A stretch of DNA of 64,000 nt from Streptomyces antibioticus (lineage in GTDB: Bacteria; Actinomycetota; Actinomycetes; Streptomycetales; Streptomycetaceae). Below, piece after piece: positions 8,726 to 17,321 of this stretch. The notes under the pieces were generated by a model, which was not told where the DNA came from, made no database searches, and was given only the letters and a program-made list of their open reading frames with translations. The translations under genes were made by a program, and so were the position numbers. How positions within the stretch are numbered: position 1 is the stretch's first letter; every line of letters begins with the position of its first letter. Location: positions 364,067 through 428,066 of the forward strand of contig NZ_KQ948425.1 of assembly GCF_001514065.1 (NCBI RefSeq), given 5' to 3'.

Positions 8726-10948
8726 ATGATCAACAGACGCCAGTTCCTGGCCGGCGCCACGGGTGTCGCGGCAGCAGCGGCCGCGGGCAACGTCCTCGCC
8801 GCCGGCACCGCCCGCGCCGCGACCACGTACACCCCCACGTGGGCCTCGGTCGATCAGCACAACGCGGCTCCCGAGTGGTTCAAGGACGCCAAGTTCGGTA
8901 TCTACTACCACTGGGGCGTGTTCAGCGTTCCGGCCTATGGGAACGAGTGGTACGGGCGCCGCATGTACATCAGCGGCGATGCGTGCAACCAGCACCACAT
9001 CGCCACGTACGGCGACCCGGCGGCATGGCCGTACCACAACTTCATCAACGGCGCGAACGACCTGAACGGCAACTTCAACAAGTTCGCCCCGAAGCTGAAG
9101 TCCGCAGGCGGAAACTTCGACCCGGACGAGTGGGCGCAGCTGTTCGTCGACGCCGGCGCCCGGTTCGCGGGCCCGGTCGCCGAGCACCACGACGGGTTCT
9201 CCATGTGGAACAGCTCGGCCAACGAGTGGAACTCGGTCGCGAAGGGCCCCCAGCTCAACCTGCTCCAGTTGTTCACCGACTCCATCCGCGCCAAGGGGCT
9301 GAAGCTCCTGGTGGCCATGCACCACGCGTTCAACTTCAACGGCTTCTACGACCACGCGCCCGCGCAGTCCGACCCGAGCCTGCAGAAGCTGTACGGGCAG
9401 TTGGGCACCACGGCCGAGAACCAGCTGTGGTACGACAAGCTCAAGGAGGTGATCGACCTCGCCAAGCCGGACATCATCTGGCAGGACTTCGACCTGAACA
9501 AGATCAACCAGACGCAGCAGTTGAACTTCCTGTCGTACTACTACAACCAGGCCGAGGCGTGGGGTCGCGAAGTCGTCGCCACCTACAAGGACGGCTTCAA
9601 CGGCCACGGCGAGGTCTTCGACTACGAGCGCGGCGGCCCCGGCGACATCACCGCCCCCTACTGGCTCACCGACGACAGCATCTCCAGCTCCAGCTGGTGC
9701 TACACGAACGGCATCGGCTACTACAGCGTCCAGCAGATGCTGCACGCGCTGCTCGACCGGGTCAGCAAGAACGGCAACATGCTGCTCAACATCGCCCCAA
9801 TGGCGGACGGTACGATCCCCCAGGCCCAGAAGGACATCCTCCTCGGCATCGGCGACTACCTGCGCCGCTTCGGCGAGTCGGTGTACTCGACCCGGGCCTG
9901 GACCACGTACGGCGAGGGCCCCACGCAGATGGGCGGCGGCGCCTTCACCGCCCCCAAGGTGGGTACGGCGCAGGACATCCGCTTCACCCGGAGCAAGAAC
10001 AACACCGTTCTCTACGCCACGGTCCTCGGCTGGCCGGGCAGCACCCTGAACATATCGACGCTCAACTCGGCCCGGATCAACGTCGGTTCCCTGGCCTCGG
10101 CGCAGCTGCTGAACCCCACCGCCGGCACGTACACGAACCTGCCCGCGCCGACGCAGGACTCGACCGGCCTGCATGTGACCCTGCCGTCGTCGTCGGCGCC
10201 GTTCTCCGCCCTCGCCTATGTCGTGAAGCTGACCTTCTCCGGCCCGATCCCCGCCCTGAAGCCCCTGTCCGGGGCCGTGGTCTACCAAGACGTCAACTAC
10301 CTGGGCGGCTCCTCCGTGCTCCAGGTCGGCTCCTACACCGCCGACCAGTTGTCGCTCGCCGGCCTGGCCGGCCGCAGTCTGTCCTCGCTGAAGCTGGCCC
10401 CCGGCTACCAGATCATCGGCTACTCCGGTGACAACTTCACCGGCACCGCCTGGACCTTCACCGCCGACAACGCCGACCTGCGGGTCACCGGCAACAACGA
10501 CGCCATCGTGTCGATGAAGGTGCAGCTCAACCCCTCGGCGTGGTTCAGGATCACCAATGTCGCCGACGGACTGGTGCTGGACAGCGGCGGCAACGTCCCC
10601 CGCGGCTCCAACCTCAAGCAGTGGACCTGGAACGGCAGCACCAACCTCCAGTGGCAGGCCGTCGAACTCGGCACCGGCTACTACAAGCTGGTCAACCGCG
10701 CCAACGGCATGGTCGCCGACGGCGGCGGTGCCACCACGAACGGCTCCCCCGCCCTGGAAGCTCCCTGGGACGGCGGCACCAAGCAGCAGTGGGCGCTCAG
10801 GTACCAAGGTGGCGGCAGATACTGGATCGTCAACCGCGCCACCGGCCTCGTCCTCGACGGCGGCGGCAACGTGCCCTCGGGCTCGGTGACCAAGCAGTGG
10901 TCAGGGAACAGCAGCACCAACGTGCAGTGGACCTTCACCGCGGTCTGA
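8726..10948 (+). CDS. secreted GH29 alpha-L-fucosidase with beta/gamma-crystallin-like and ricin-type lectin domains
   Basis: 740 residues; ATG follows a strong GACGGAGGT site. A Tat signal (NRRQFLAGATG, with cleavage after TARA) is followed by a GH29-type catalytic barrel. It has FKDAKFGIYYHWGVFSVPAYGNEWYGRRMY near residues 50-80, the histidine loop VAEHHDGFSMW, and PDIIWQDFDLN, in which the Asp is the likely nucleophile. A beta/gamma-crystallin-like module (VVYQDVNYLGGSSVLQVGSY to about residue 605) and a C-terminal ricin-type beta-trefoil with QW repeats (NLQWQAV, QQWALR, VQWTFTAV) follow. It probably releases alpha-L-fucose from plant, fungal or host glycans outside the cell. No sugar transporter is adjacent. 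Confidence 0.9.
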   Translation: MINRRQFLAGATGVAAAAAAGNVLAAGTARAATTYTPTWASVDQHNAAPEWFKDAKFGIYYHWGVFSVPAYGNEWYGRRMYISGDACNQHHIATYGDPAAWPYHNFINGANDLNGNFNKFAPKLKSAGGNFDPDEWAQLFVDAGARFAGPVAEHHDGFSMWNSSANEWNSVAKGPQLNLLQLFTDSIRAKGLKLLVAMHHAFNFNGFYDHAPAQSDPSLQKLYGQLGTTAENQLWYDKLKEVIDLAKPDIIWQDFDLNKINQTQQLNFLSYYYNQAEAWGREVVATYKDGFNGHGEVFDYERGGPGDITAPYWLTDDSISSSSWCYTNGIGYYSVQQMLHALLDRVSKNGNMLLNIAPMADGTIPQAQKDILLGIGDYLRRFGESVYSTRAWTTYGEGPTQMGGGAFTAPKVGTAQDIRFTRSKNNTVLYATVLGWPGSTLNISTLNSARINVGSLASAQLLNPTAGTYTNLPAPTQDSTGLHVTLPSSSAPFSALAYVVKLTFSGPIPALKPLSGAVVYQDVNYLGGSSVLQVGSYTADQLSLAGLAGRSLSSLKLAPGYQIIGYSGDNFTGTAWTFTADNADLRVTGNNDAIVSMKVQLNPSAWFRITNVADGLVLDSGGNVPRGSNLKQWTWNGSTNLQWQAVELGTGYYKLVNRANGMVADGGGATTNGSPALEAPWDGGTKQQWALRYQGGGRYWIVNRATGLVLDGGGNVPSGSVTKQWSGNSSTNVQWTFTAV

Positions 10949-11088
10949 GCGGCGGGAGGAGCGGAGCCGGGGCAGCAGCTCCGGCCGCTGCCGACGAGAA
11001 CACTCACCCGCGGTCGCCCGCCTCGGGCAACCCCCGTCTGCCGGCAGGAATTTGAGAGCACTGACCCCCTGAAACCGATGCAGCTGGA

Positions 11089-11122
11089 AGCCCGACCCCG
11101 CACACACGCGCGGGGCCGGGCT
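11089..11122. terminator. bidirectional hairpin terminator
   Basis: AGCCCGACCCCGC (11089-11101) pairs with GCGGGGCCGGGCT (11110-11122) with one mismatch and an 8-base loop. It lies between the convergent fucosidase and SDR genes. Confidence 0.8.
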
Positions 11123-11160
11123 TCTGGCGTCAGTACGTGTCACCTTGCCTGCTGGTCGGG

Positions 11161-11910
11161 TCACTTCGCCTGGGCGAGCCAGACCGCGTCGGGACCGGCC
11201 GGGAATCGCAGCTGGCCGGTCGTGTCGTGCACGGCCCGCCACACCGCCTCGGCGACATCGGTCTCCTTGGTGAACTGCTCCTGAGCTGTGAAGGAGTCCA
11301 TCACCTTCTTCGCCCACGGTGCGTACGGCGCCGGGACCAGCTCGTCCGGTGCGGTGTCGTGCGTCGCCCTGGCGGAGAAGTTCGTTGTCAGGCAGGCGCC
11401 CGGCTGGACCGTCTTCGCCCACACTCCGAAGGGCGCGAGTTCGAGCGCGAGGGACGAGGTGAACCCCTCGATCGCCATCTTGCTCGCCTTGTAGACGGCT
11501 GTGAGCGGCATGTGACCCAGCACCACGCTGGAGGTCACGTTGACCACCACGCCGGAGCCGCGCTCGCGGAACTGGGGCAGCACCGCCTGCGTGGTCGCCA
11601 TGACACCGAAGGTGTTGGTCTCGAACACCTCCCGTGCATGAGCCATGGAGGTGCCCTCGAACACGCCGATCGAGGGCACGCCCGCGTTGTTGACGAGGAC
11701 GTCGATGGGTCCCGCCGCCTCGAGCGCGGCCGTGATGCTCGCGGGCTCGGTCACGTCGAGTCCGACGACGCGCAGCCGGTCCGACTCGGGCAGGACGCCC
11801 GTACGGGGGGTGCGCATCGTGGCGATGACGTTCCACCCCTGCGCGTGGAAGTGGACGGCGGTCGCGCGGCCGTATCCGGACGACGTACCCGTGATCAGAA
11901 CGGTCTTCAT
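11161..11910 (-). CDS. short-chain dehydrogenase/reductase
   Basis: 249 residues. Classical SDR signatures are present: the cofactor loop TGTSSGYGRA near residue 7, VNNAGVP near 74, VTSSVV near 125, and the catalytic YKASK near 141. The protein is of the NADP-type 'SDR family oxidoreductase' commonly paired with AraC or TetR regulators. Its gene lies behind a 31-base element (11997-12027) that recurs, in the same orientation relative to the gene, upstream of the monooxygenase-like gene at 13118. Both are therefore probably controlled by the AraC protein encoded between them. Substrate unknown. Confidence 0.9.
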   Translation of the reverse strand: MKTVLITGTSSGYGRATAVHFHAQGWNVIATMRTPRTGVLPESDRLRVVGLDVTEPASITAALEAAGPIDVLVNNAGVPSIGVFEGTSMAHAREVFETNTFGVMATTQAVLPQFRERGSGVVVNVTSSVVLGHMPLTAVYKASKMAIEGFTSSLALELAPFGVWAKTVQPGACLTTNFSARATHDTAPDELVPAPYAPWAKKVMDSFTAQEQFTKETDVAEAVWRAVHDTTGQLRFPAGPDAVWLAQAK

Positions 11911-11996
11911 GGGGGCCCCTCGGCGATGTGGTGGGAGGTGCGGAACACTTGCGCTTTCCTGCTCCGCTGAAGAACTGACACTCCCATTGGATCGCT

Positions 11997-12027
11997 CTGA
12001 CCTGCGGGAACGATAGAACTATCCTCG
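11997..12027 (-). promoter_or_regulatory. putative AraC-family operator upstream of SDR gene
   Basis: A 31-base element that matches 13038-13068, read on the opposite strand, at 29 of 31 positions. Read toward the SDR gene, its core is GGATAGTTCTATCGTTC, an 8-base tandem (ATAGTTCT/ATCGTTCC). It ends 86 bases before the SDR start. Confidence 0.75.
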
Positions 12028-12067
12028 CTTCCCCTTGCCTGATCCTCCTGCGCGGTTGTCTTGGCGC

Positions 12068-12973
12068 TCAGGGCAGGACGCTGGTGGGGGTGCGTACGGA
12101 GGCGCGCAGCCGTACGGCGTCCCGGCTGGGCGGAGCGCCGAACTGGCGGCGGTACTCCCGGCTGAACTGGGAGGGGTTGTCGTACCCGACGCGCTGGCCG
12201 ACGCCGGTGACGTCACCGGGGTGAGTGGCGAGCAGCAGCCGGGCTTCCTGAAGCCGGATCTGCTTCTGGAACTGGATGGGGCTCATCGCCGTCACCGCCT
12301 GGAAGTTGCGGTAGAAGGCGGAAGGGCTCATGCCGGACCTCCGCGCCACGTCCTCAACACGGAAGGGCTGCGCGTAGTTCTCGCGGATCCAGCGCACGGC
12401 CCGGGAGACGTGGCTGAGGCTGCTGTCGGCGAGGCCGAGCTGGCGGACCGTCGCCCCCTGCTCGCTGGTGATGAGCCGCCAGAGGATCTCGCGTTTGACC
12501 AGGGGGGCCAGTACGGCCCGGTCGCGGGGCTCGTCGAGCAGCCGCAGCAGCCGGACCACGGCGTCGAGCAGCGCGGGCGGGGCATCACTGACGGCGATCG
12601 CCGAGGGCGCGCCCGCGCCGGTGCGCGGGGCGTCTCCGGGACCGGCCTGGAGAAGCAGCTCGGCGACGGCGGACGGATCCAGCGTGAGTCCGAAACCGAG
12701 GGCCGGCTCGTCGGGAGCGGCCTGGGTGAACTCCCCGGTGACGGGCAGGTCGACGGATGCGACCAGGAACTGCCCGGGACCGTACTCGTAGACCCGGTCG
12801 CCCAGAGCGAGTCGTTTGGCGCCTTGGGCGATGACAGCGAGCACCATGCCGGTCATGGACGGGGCCGGCGGATCGGGGCGGTCGACCCTGGAGACCAGGA
12901 CGCCCTCGATGGGGGTCGTCCAATCCGGCCCGGCGTGCCGGGCGAGCAGGGTTCGGAGCTCTTCGAGAGGCAT
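12068..12973 (-). CDS. AraC family transcriptional regulator (AraC_N cupin type)
   Basis: 301 residues. The N-terminal half has the AraC_N cupin pattern (MVLAVIAQGAKRLALGDRVYEYGPGQFLVASVDLPVTG). The C-terminal third holds two helix-turn-helix motifs: FRVEDVARRSGMSPSAFYRNFQAVTAMSPIQF and DVTGVGQRVGYDNPSQFSREYRRQFG. This type of regulator usually controls a neighbouring oxidoreductase. Two near-identical 31-base elements flank its gene, each directing away from it, one toward the SDR gene (minus strand) and one toward the small monooxygenase-like gene (plus strand). Those are the likely binding sites. Confidence 0.92.
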   Translation of the reverse strand: MPLEELRTLLARHAGPDWTTPIEGVLVSRVDRPDPPAPSMTGMVLAVIAQGAKRLALGDRVYEYGPGQFLVASVDLPVTGEFTQAAPDEPALGFGLTLDPSAVAELLLQAGPGDAPRTGAGAPSAIAVSDAPPALLDAVVRLLRLLDEPRDRAVLAPLVKREILWRLITSEQGATVRQLGLADSSLSHVSRAVRWIRENYAQPFRVEDVARRSGMSPSAFYRNFQAVTAMSPIQFQKQIRLQEARLLLATHPGDVTGVGQRVGYDNPSQFSREYRRQFGAPPSRDAVRLRASVRTPTSVLP

Positions 12974-13016
12974 GGTGCCATTGCAGCACCCTTATGGGCC
13001 ACGGCTCCCGCACTCG

Positions 13017-13068
13017 CGAGGATCGTGCAAGTGCGGACGAGGATCGTTCTATCGTTTCCGCAGGTCAG
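13017..13068 (+). promoter_or_regulatory. putative AraC operator between araC-type gene and monooxygenase-like gene
   Basis: 13038-13068 is the second copy of the 31-base element seen at 11997-12027. In addition CGAGGATCGT occurs at 13017-13026 and again at 13038-13047, a 21-base spacing (two helical turns), typical of tandem AraC sites. Confidence 0.78.
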
Positions 13069-13117
13069 GACGGTTGAATGGAGTCACTTCACTCCACCAC
13101 CGCCCGAAAGGACCGCC

Positions 13118-13444
13118 ATGATCGCCGCATACGGCTTCAGTGCCACCCTCACCGCCAAACCCACCCTGGGAGACCGGCTGATCGACCTGCTGCTGACCGG
13201 ACTGAACGAGGGCAGCCCCGGCGCGAGCGAACACTGCGTCGTCTACCTGGTCTCCCGCTCCGCGTCCGACCCCGACGTCGTCCATGTCGCCGAGGGCTGG
13301 ACCAGCGAGGACGACCATCACCGGATCTTCGCCGGTGACGCCGCTCAGGCCCTCGTGGCGCAGATCGGCCCGCTGCTGGCCCGGGAGCCCGAGTACACCG
13401 ACCACGTCCCCGTGGGCGGCAAAGCGGCACTCGTGACTCCCTGA
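13118..13444 (+). CDS. small antibiotic-biosynthesis-monooxygenase-like protein
   Basis: 108 residues; ATG has an upstream GAAAGGA site. The sequence follows the dimeric alpha/beta-barrel (ABM) pattern: IAAYGFSATLTAKPTLGDRLIDLLL, then VVYLVSRSASDPDVVHVAEGW and DDHHRIFAGDAAQALVAQIGPLL. The 'VxHVxExW' strand is typical of ABM proteins, which include quinone-forming monooxygenases and many of unknown substrate. It is transcribed away from the AraC gene behind the shared operator, and is followed at 85 bases by an esterase gene that may be co-transcribed. Confidence 0.8.
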   Translation: MIAAYGFSATLTAKPTLGDRLIDLLLTGLNEGSPGASEHCVVYLVSRSASDPDVVHVAEGWTSEDDHHRIFAGDAAQALVAQIGPLLAREPEYTDHVPVGGKAALVTP

Positions 13445-13529
13445 CCGGTCCCCCGCCCCCGGAACTCACCAGGCGCCCTTCCCCGCCCGACCGCCCGACC
13501 GCCCGACACCTCGACGAAAGACGACGATC

Positions 13530-14534
13530 ATGACCGTGGCACGCCCCGCCCTGGACCCCGAACTGCGTGAACTCCTCGCCGACATGCCTCTCATGTCCGA
13601 GCTCACCCCGGAGGTTCTCGCACAACTGCGCCAACTGCCCTCGACACCCGTCGAATCCCTACTTCAGCACCGGCAGGTCGACCGGCGCGAGATCACCGTG
13701 CCCGCCAAGGACGGTGCCCCGATTCCCCTGACGGTCCTCAGCCCCGCGCACACCGATCCCAGCGCAGCCGCCCTGTGCATCTACTGGATCCACGGCGGCG
13801 GGATGGTCATGGGCGACCGCTTCTCCCAGATCGACATCCCGCTGGAGTGGCTCGACCGGTTCGGCGCGGTCGTGGTCTCCGTGGACTACCGGCTCGCGCC
13901 GGAGGCCACCGGGACCGTCCTGGTCGACGACTGCTACCAGGGACTCCTCTGGGTCGCCGATCACGCCGCCGAACTGGGCATCGACCCCGCCCGGATCGTC
14001 GTCGCCGGCGCCAGCGCGGGAGGCGGACTCGCCGCCGGCGTCAGCCTGCTCGCCCGCGACCTGGGCGGCCCCACGATCGCCGCGCAGATGCTGATCTGCC
14101 CCATGCTCGACCACCGCAACGCCACCACCTCCAGCCGCCAGTACGCCGGCACCCCCGGCGTCTGGACCAGCGAGATGAACGCGTTCGGATGGGCCTCGGT
14201 CATCGGGGACCTCACCGACGCCGAGGTTCCCGCATACGTCTCGCCGGCAGTGGCCGAGGATCTCTCTGGCCTGCCGACCACCTACATCGACACCGGCTCC
14301 GCAGAGGTGTTCCGTGACGAGGACACCGACTACGCCACCCGCATCTGGGCAGCGGGCGGCCAGGCCGAACTCCACGTCTGGGCGGGCGGCTTCCACGGCT
14401 TCGACGCCCTCTACCCGCAGGCACACCTTTCCACCGCAGCCCGCCGAACCCGCACGGACTGGCTCGCCCGACTCCTGCAACCGCGCGCAGGTTCGCCCGC
14501 GCTCCACCTGGAACCTGCGAACTTTCCGGCTTGA
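13530..14534 (+). CDS. alpha/beta hydrolase of the hormone-sensitive-lipase type
   Basis: 334 residues. HSL-family marks are clear: the oxyanion motif HGGG in YWIHGGGMVMGD near residue 88, the nucleophile elbow GASAGGGLAAG near residue 157, and a late GGFHGFD near residue 289 carrying the catalytic His. The catalytic Asp is probably in the DTGSAEVFRDED segment. The enzyme is expected to hydrolyse carboxyl esters of small acyl chains in the cytosol; no signal peptide is present. It follows the ABM-like gene and is likely in the same AraC-responsive unit. Confidence 0.9.
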   Translation: MTVARPALDPELRELLADMPLMSELTPEVLAQLRQLPSTPVESLLQHRQVDRREITVPAKDGAPIPLTVLSPAHTDPSAAALCIYWIHGGGMVMGDRFSQIDIPLEWLDRFGAVVVSVDYRLAPEATGTVLVDDCYQGLLWVADHAAELGIDPARIVVAGASAGGGLAAGVSLLARDLGGPTIAAQMLICPMLDHRNATTSSRQYAGTPGVWTSEMNAFGWASVIGDLTDAEVPAYVSPAVAEDLSGLPTTYIDTGSAEVFRDEDTDYATRIWAAGGQAELHVWAGGFHGFDALYPQAHLSTAARRTRTDWLARLLQPRAGSPALHLEPANFPA

Positions 14535-14671
14535 GTTGGTTCCGTGCAGGAGGGCGCGGACTCCAGCGGTCATGCCAGTGGCCTGGCCCGGTGGTGAGGG
14601 CGACGACGTGCCGGCCACCGCGATCCGCGACCGGCTTCTCCCCCGCTGCGACGCAATCTCGGTCGACGGCC

Positions 14672-15244
14672 TCAGCGACGGACGCGGTAGCGGATGTGAG
14701 TGGCCTCCGGCGTGTCGATCACCCGGATGATCTCCAACTCGATCTGCGACGGCAACACGTCGAACAGGCGACGGCCCTCACCGAGCAGCACCGGGATCTG
14801 ATGGATCTGTACCTCGTCCAGCACCCCGGCCTCAAGCGCCCGTTGCGCCGTGTACGCGCCGCGCACCTGCACGTCCTTGTCCCCGGCGGCGGCCTTGGCC
14901 TGCGCCATGGCGCTTTCGATGCCGTCAGTCACGTAGGTCACCAACGGATAGCCCCAACGGGCGGCGGGGCCGGGCGGGCGATGACTGGGCACGAAGATCG
15001 GGAGACCACCGTGATCACCGCCCCAGTGATCCATGAGCTCGGCAGTGCGTCGTCCCGCGAGCACCGCACCCGCCGAGTTCCATTCGTCCTGGAATTGCGC
15101 GGCCGGCCCGGACAGCCGACCGGACTCGTCCTCCGGGCCGGCCCACTTGTGCAGTCGTTCGCCATCCTCGCCGCCCAGGAAATCGTTTGGATCGGCGATA
15201 TATCCGTCGAGTGACATCGACATGTCGAGCACTGATGCGGACAC
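14672..15244 (-). CDS. dihydrofolate reductase-like (RibD C-terminal) family protein
   Basis: 190 residues. I place the start at GTG 15244 because a near-perfect AGGAGGT lies just upstream; a longer frame to 15280 lacks one. The sequence begins with LDMSMSLDGYIADPND, the family's N-terminal strand and substrate loop. It continues with AGAVLAGRRTAELMDHWGG and ends with VLDEVQIHQIPVLLGEGRRLFD, the RibD-C signature. These proteins are NADPH-binding reductases related to RibD and DHFR; most Streptomyces copies are uncharacterised. It stands alone, convergent with the esterase gene. Confidence 0.88.
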   Translation of the reverse strand: MSASVLDMSMSLDGYIADPNDFLGGEDGERLHKWAGPEDESGRLSGPAAQFQDEWNSAGAVLAGRRTAELMDHWGGDHGGLPIFVPSHRPPGPAARWGYPLVTYVTDGIESAMAQAKAAAGDKDVQVRGAYTAQRALEAGVLDEVQIHQIPVLLGEGRRLFDVLPSQIELEIIRVIDTPEATHIRYRVRR

Positions 15245-15414
15245 TTCGACCTCCTGTGGTTCCGATCGAGACTGGTTCAACCGTGCTGTAGACCCGGCAT
15301 GGCGGCATTACTCATCGGGCATCGCAGCGGCAACAGCTCACGTGAGCCTGCTTGTCTTGTGAGTCGCCTTCGGCGACGAGGAGGGCTCCGCGGGAGGCGG
15401 CCAAGCTGATCCGC

Positions 15415-16002
15415 TCAGCTGCCTGCCTCACCCCCTCCGGTTCGCGTGTGTGTGGTCAGGCCGGTGAGGACCAGGCTGAGCCAGCGGGCGCGGGCGGCGG
15501 GTGGCTGGTCGGTGGGGGCTGTGGTGAAGAGCAGGTAGATGTCGTCGACGGTGACGTCCTGGTGGATGTCTCCGTCGGCTTGCCCCGCCTGGATCAGTGC
15601 GGCCAGAGCGGCGCCGGCGCGGGCTTCGGCATCCCGGTCCACGGGGTCGGCGCCGAGGGCACGGGCGGCGGCCTTGACGGCGTGATTGGTGGCGGTCGCC
15701 TCTGTGACGCGGGCGAGAAAGTCGCTGATCTCGTCGACGGCGCGGGAGCCGGTGGCAAGGCGTTCACGGGCGGCCTCGGCGGCCTCGGCCACGTGCGTGG
15801 TGTATTCGGCGATCACCGCGGCGACCAGGTCGGTCTTGGTGGGGAAGTGCCGGTACAGGGTGCCCACGGCCACGCCCGCCGCGGCGGCGATCTCGTCCAT
15901 TCCGGCGTCGGGGCCGTGCAGGGTGATCTGCTCGCGGGCGGCGTCGAGGATCTTCTTGCGGTTGCGGACCGCGTCGGCGCGCGGTGCTCGGGTCTGGGCC
16001 AT
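15415..16002 (-). CDS. TetR family transcriptional repressor
   Basis: 195 residues from ATG 16002, chosen for its GGAGAG site; an alternative start at 16035 adds 11 residues. The N-terminal HTH region reads RNRKKILDAAREQITLHGPDAGMDEIAAAAGVAVGTLYRHFPTKTDL, the canonical TetR pattern. The C-terminal domain is a helical ligand-binding domain. It is divergent from an SDR gene, and two inverted repeats of the form TGAACC-N2-GGTTCA fill the short intergenic region. Repression of both genes until an unknown ligand appears is the simplest reading. Confidence 0.92.
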   Translation of the reverse strand: MAQTRAPRADAVRNRKKILDAAREQITLHGPDAGMDEIAAAAGVAVGTLYRHFPTKTDLVAAVIAEYTTHVAEAAEAARERLATGSRAVDEISDFLARVTEATATNHAVKAAARALGADPVDRDAEARAGAALAALIQAGQADGDIHQDVTVDDIYLLFTTAPTDQPPAARARWLSLVLTGLTTHTRTGGGEAGS

Positions 16003-16040
16003 GGGCTCTCCAGCGGGTGGCGTCTCGGCTTGCATTAACG

Positions 16041-16078
16041 TGAACCGTGGTTCATGATGAATAGTGAACCGAAGTTCA
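16041..16078. promoter_or_regulatory. double TetR operator
   Basis: TGAACCGTGGTTCA (16041-16054) is a palindrome with a 2-base centre. TGAACCGAAGTTCA (16065-16078) is the same with one mismatch. Centres are 24 bases apart, between divergent TetR and SDR genes. Confidence 0.85.
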
Positions 16079-16101
16079 TCTTACTCCGACAGGAAGCCCC
16101 C

Positions 16102-16932
16102 ATGAACGCCAAGACCGCTCTCGTCACCGGTGCCTCTTCCGGCATCGGCGAGGCCACCGCCCTCAAGCTCCAGTCCCTGGGGTACACCGTCTACGGCGCC
16201 GCCCGCCGCACCGACCGCCTGCAGAAGCTGGCCGACCGTGGCATCCGCCCGCTGGCCATGGATGTCACCGACGACGACTCCATGCAGGCCGGCATCGACC
16301 GCGTCGTCGCCGAGACCGGCCGCATCGACGTGCTGGTCAACAACGCCGGTTACGGCTCCTACGGCGCCATCGAGGACGTCACCATGGACGAGGCCCGCCG
16401 CCAGTTCGAGGTCAACGTCTTCGGCGCCATGCGCCTGGCCCAGCTGGCCCTGCCGCACATGCGCGCCCAGCACTCCGGCACGATCGTCAACATCACCTCC
16501 ATGGGCGGCAAGATCTACACCCCGCTCGGCGGCTGGTACCACGGCACCAAGTTCGCCCTCGAAGCCCTCAGCGACTGCCTGCGCCTGGAGGCCAAGCCCT
16601 TCGGCATCGACGTCGTCGTCATCGAGCCCGGCGGCATCGCCACCGAGTGGGGCGCCATCGCCGCCGACCAGTTGGAGAAGTCCTCCGCCGACGGTGCCTA
16701 CGCCAAGCAGGCCGACGCCATGGCCTCCGCGCTGCGCTCCGAGGCCAACGCCAAGCGCAACTCCCCGCCCCAGGTCATCGCCGACGCGATCGGCAAGGCC
16801 GTCACCGCCCGCCGCCCCAGGACCCGCTACGCGACCGGCTTCGGCGCCCGCCCCCTCATCGCCCTGCGCCGCATCGTGTCCGACCGCGCCTTCGACACCG
16901 TCATCTCCCGCGCCACCGGCCTGCCCACCTGA
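16102..16932 (+). CDS. short-chain dehydrogenase/reductase (oxidoreductase, TetR-controlled)
   Basis: 276 residues from ATG 16102 with an AGGAAG site; an upstream in-frame ATG at 16054 falls inside the operator and is less likely. SDR signatures are TGASSGIGEA near residue 8, VNNAGYG near 80, ITSMGGK near 132 and the catalytic YHGTK near 148. The 'RRTDRLQKLADRGIRPLAMDVTDD' region is typical of the SDR group often labelled 'oxidoreductase/short-chain dehydrogenase' and paired with TetR regulators. The C-terminus (RPLIALRRIVSDRAFDTVISRATG) is also characteristic. Substrate unknown. Confidence 0.92.
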   Translation: MNAKTALVTGASSGIGEATALKLQSLGYTVYGAARRTDRLQKLADRGIRPLAMDVTDDDSMQAGIDRVVAETGRIDVLVNNAGYGSYGAIEDVTMDEARRQFEVNVFGAMRLAQLALPHMRAQHSGTIVNITSMGGKIYTPLGGWYHGTKFALEALSDCLRLEAKPFGIDVVVIEPGGIATEWGAIAADQLEKSSADGAYAKQADAMASALRSEANAKRNSPPQVIADAIGKAVTARRPRTRYATGFGARPLIALRRIVSDRAFDTVISRATGLPT

Positions 16933-17321
16933 CCCTCACCGGGCCCGCCTTCGTCAACAGCCCTGCGCCACGGCCTCCATGACGCGGAACGAGCCGGACC
17001 TCATGCCTTCACCACAGTCTGTACCGTGCCTTACCAGTACCCCGCCAGCAGGCGTCGTCCTCCCGCAGCGCCATCAGCCCTCATCTGCACCGCGACCCGC
17101 CCGCCCCATGGCCGCGCGTGCTGAATCGCTGATCCCCTGCCCCAGTCCTGCCTGGGACGCCGGACACCTCACGTCCCGCAGATACCGAACGGGTCAAGGC
17201 CGCCGCTCGGGCCCGGCGGCCGGCTCCTGCCCCGGTCCGCCGCCAGGGCCGGGCGGCCTGTCTCCTGCGGGCGGTAGCGTTCAGAGATCATTGCCAGCCC
17301 GGAACAGGTTTGCGGTTGCTG
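16933..17321. other. intergenic region without supported gene
   Basis: About 390 bases between convergent genes. I see no gene. An 8-base-pair GC stem (GGCCGCCG at 17198-17205 with CGGCGGCC at 17214-17221) could act as a terminator but has no T-tract. Confidence 0.4.

Noticed and set aside
8546-10807. A 753-codon minus-strand frame opposite the fucosidase
   Set aside because: Val/Gly/Arg-rich shadow; the plus strand carries clear GH29 and lectin motifs, a signal peptide and a ribosome site.
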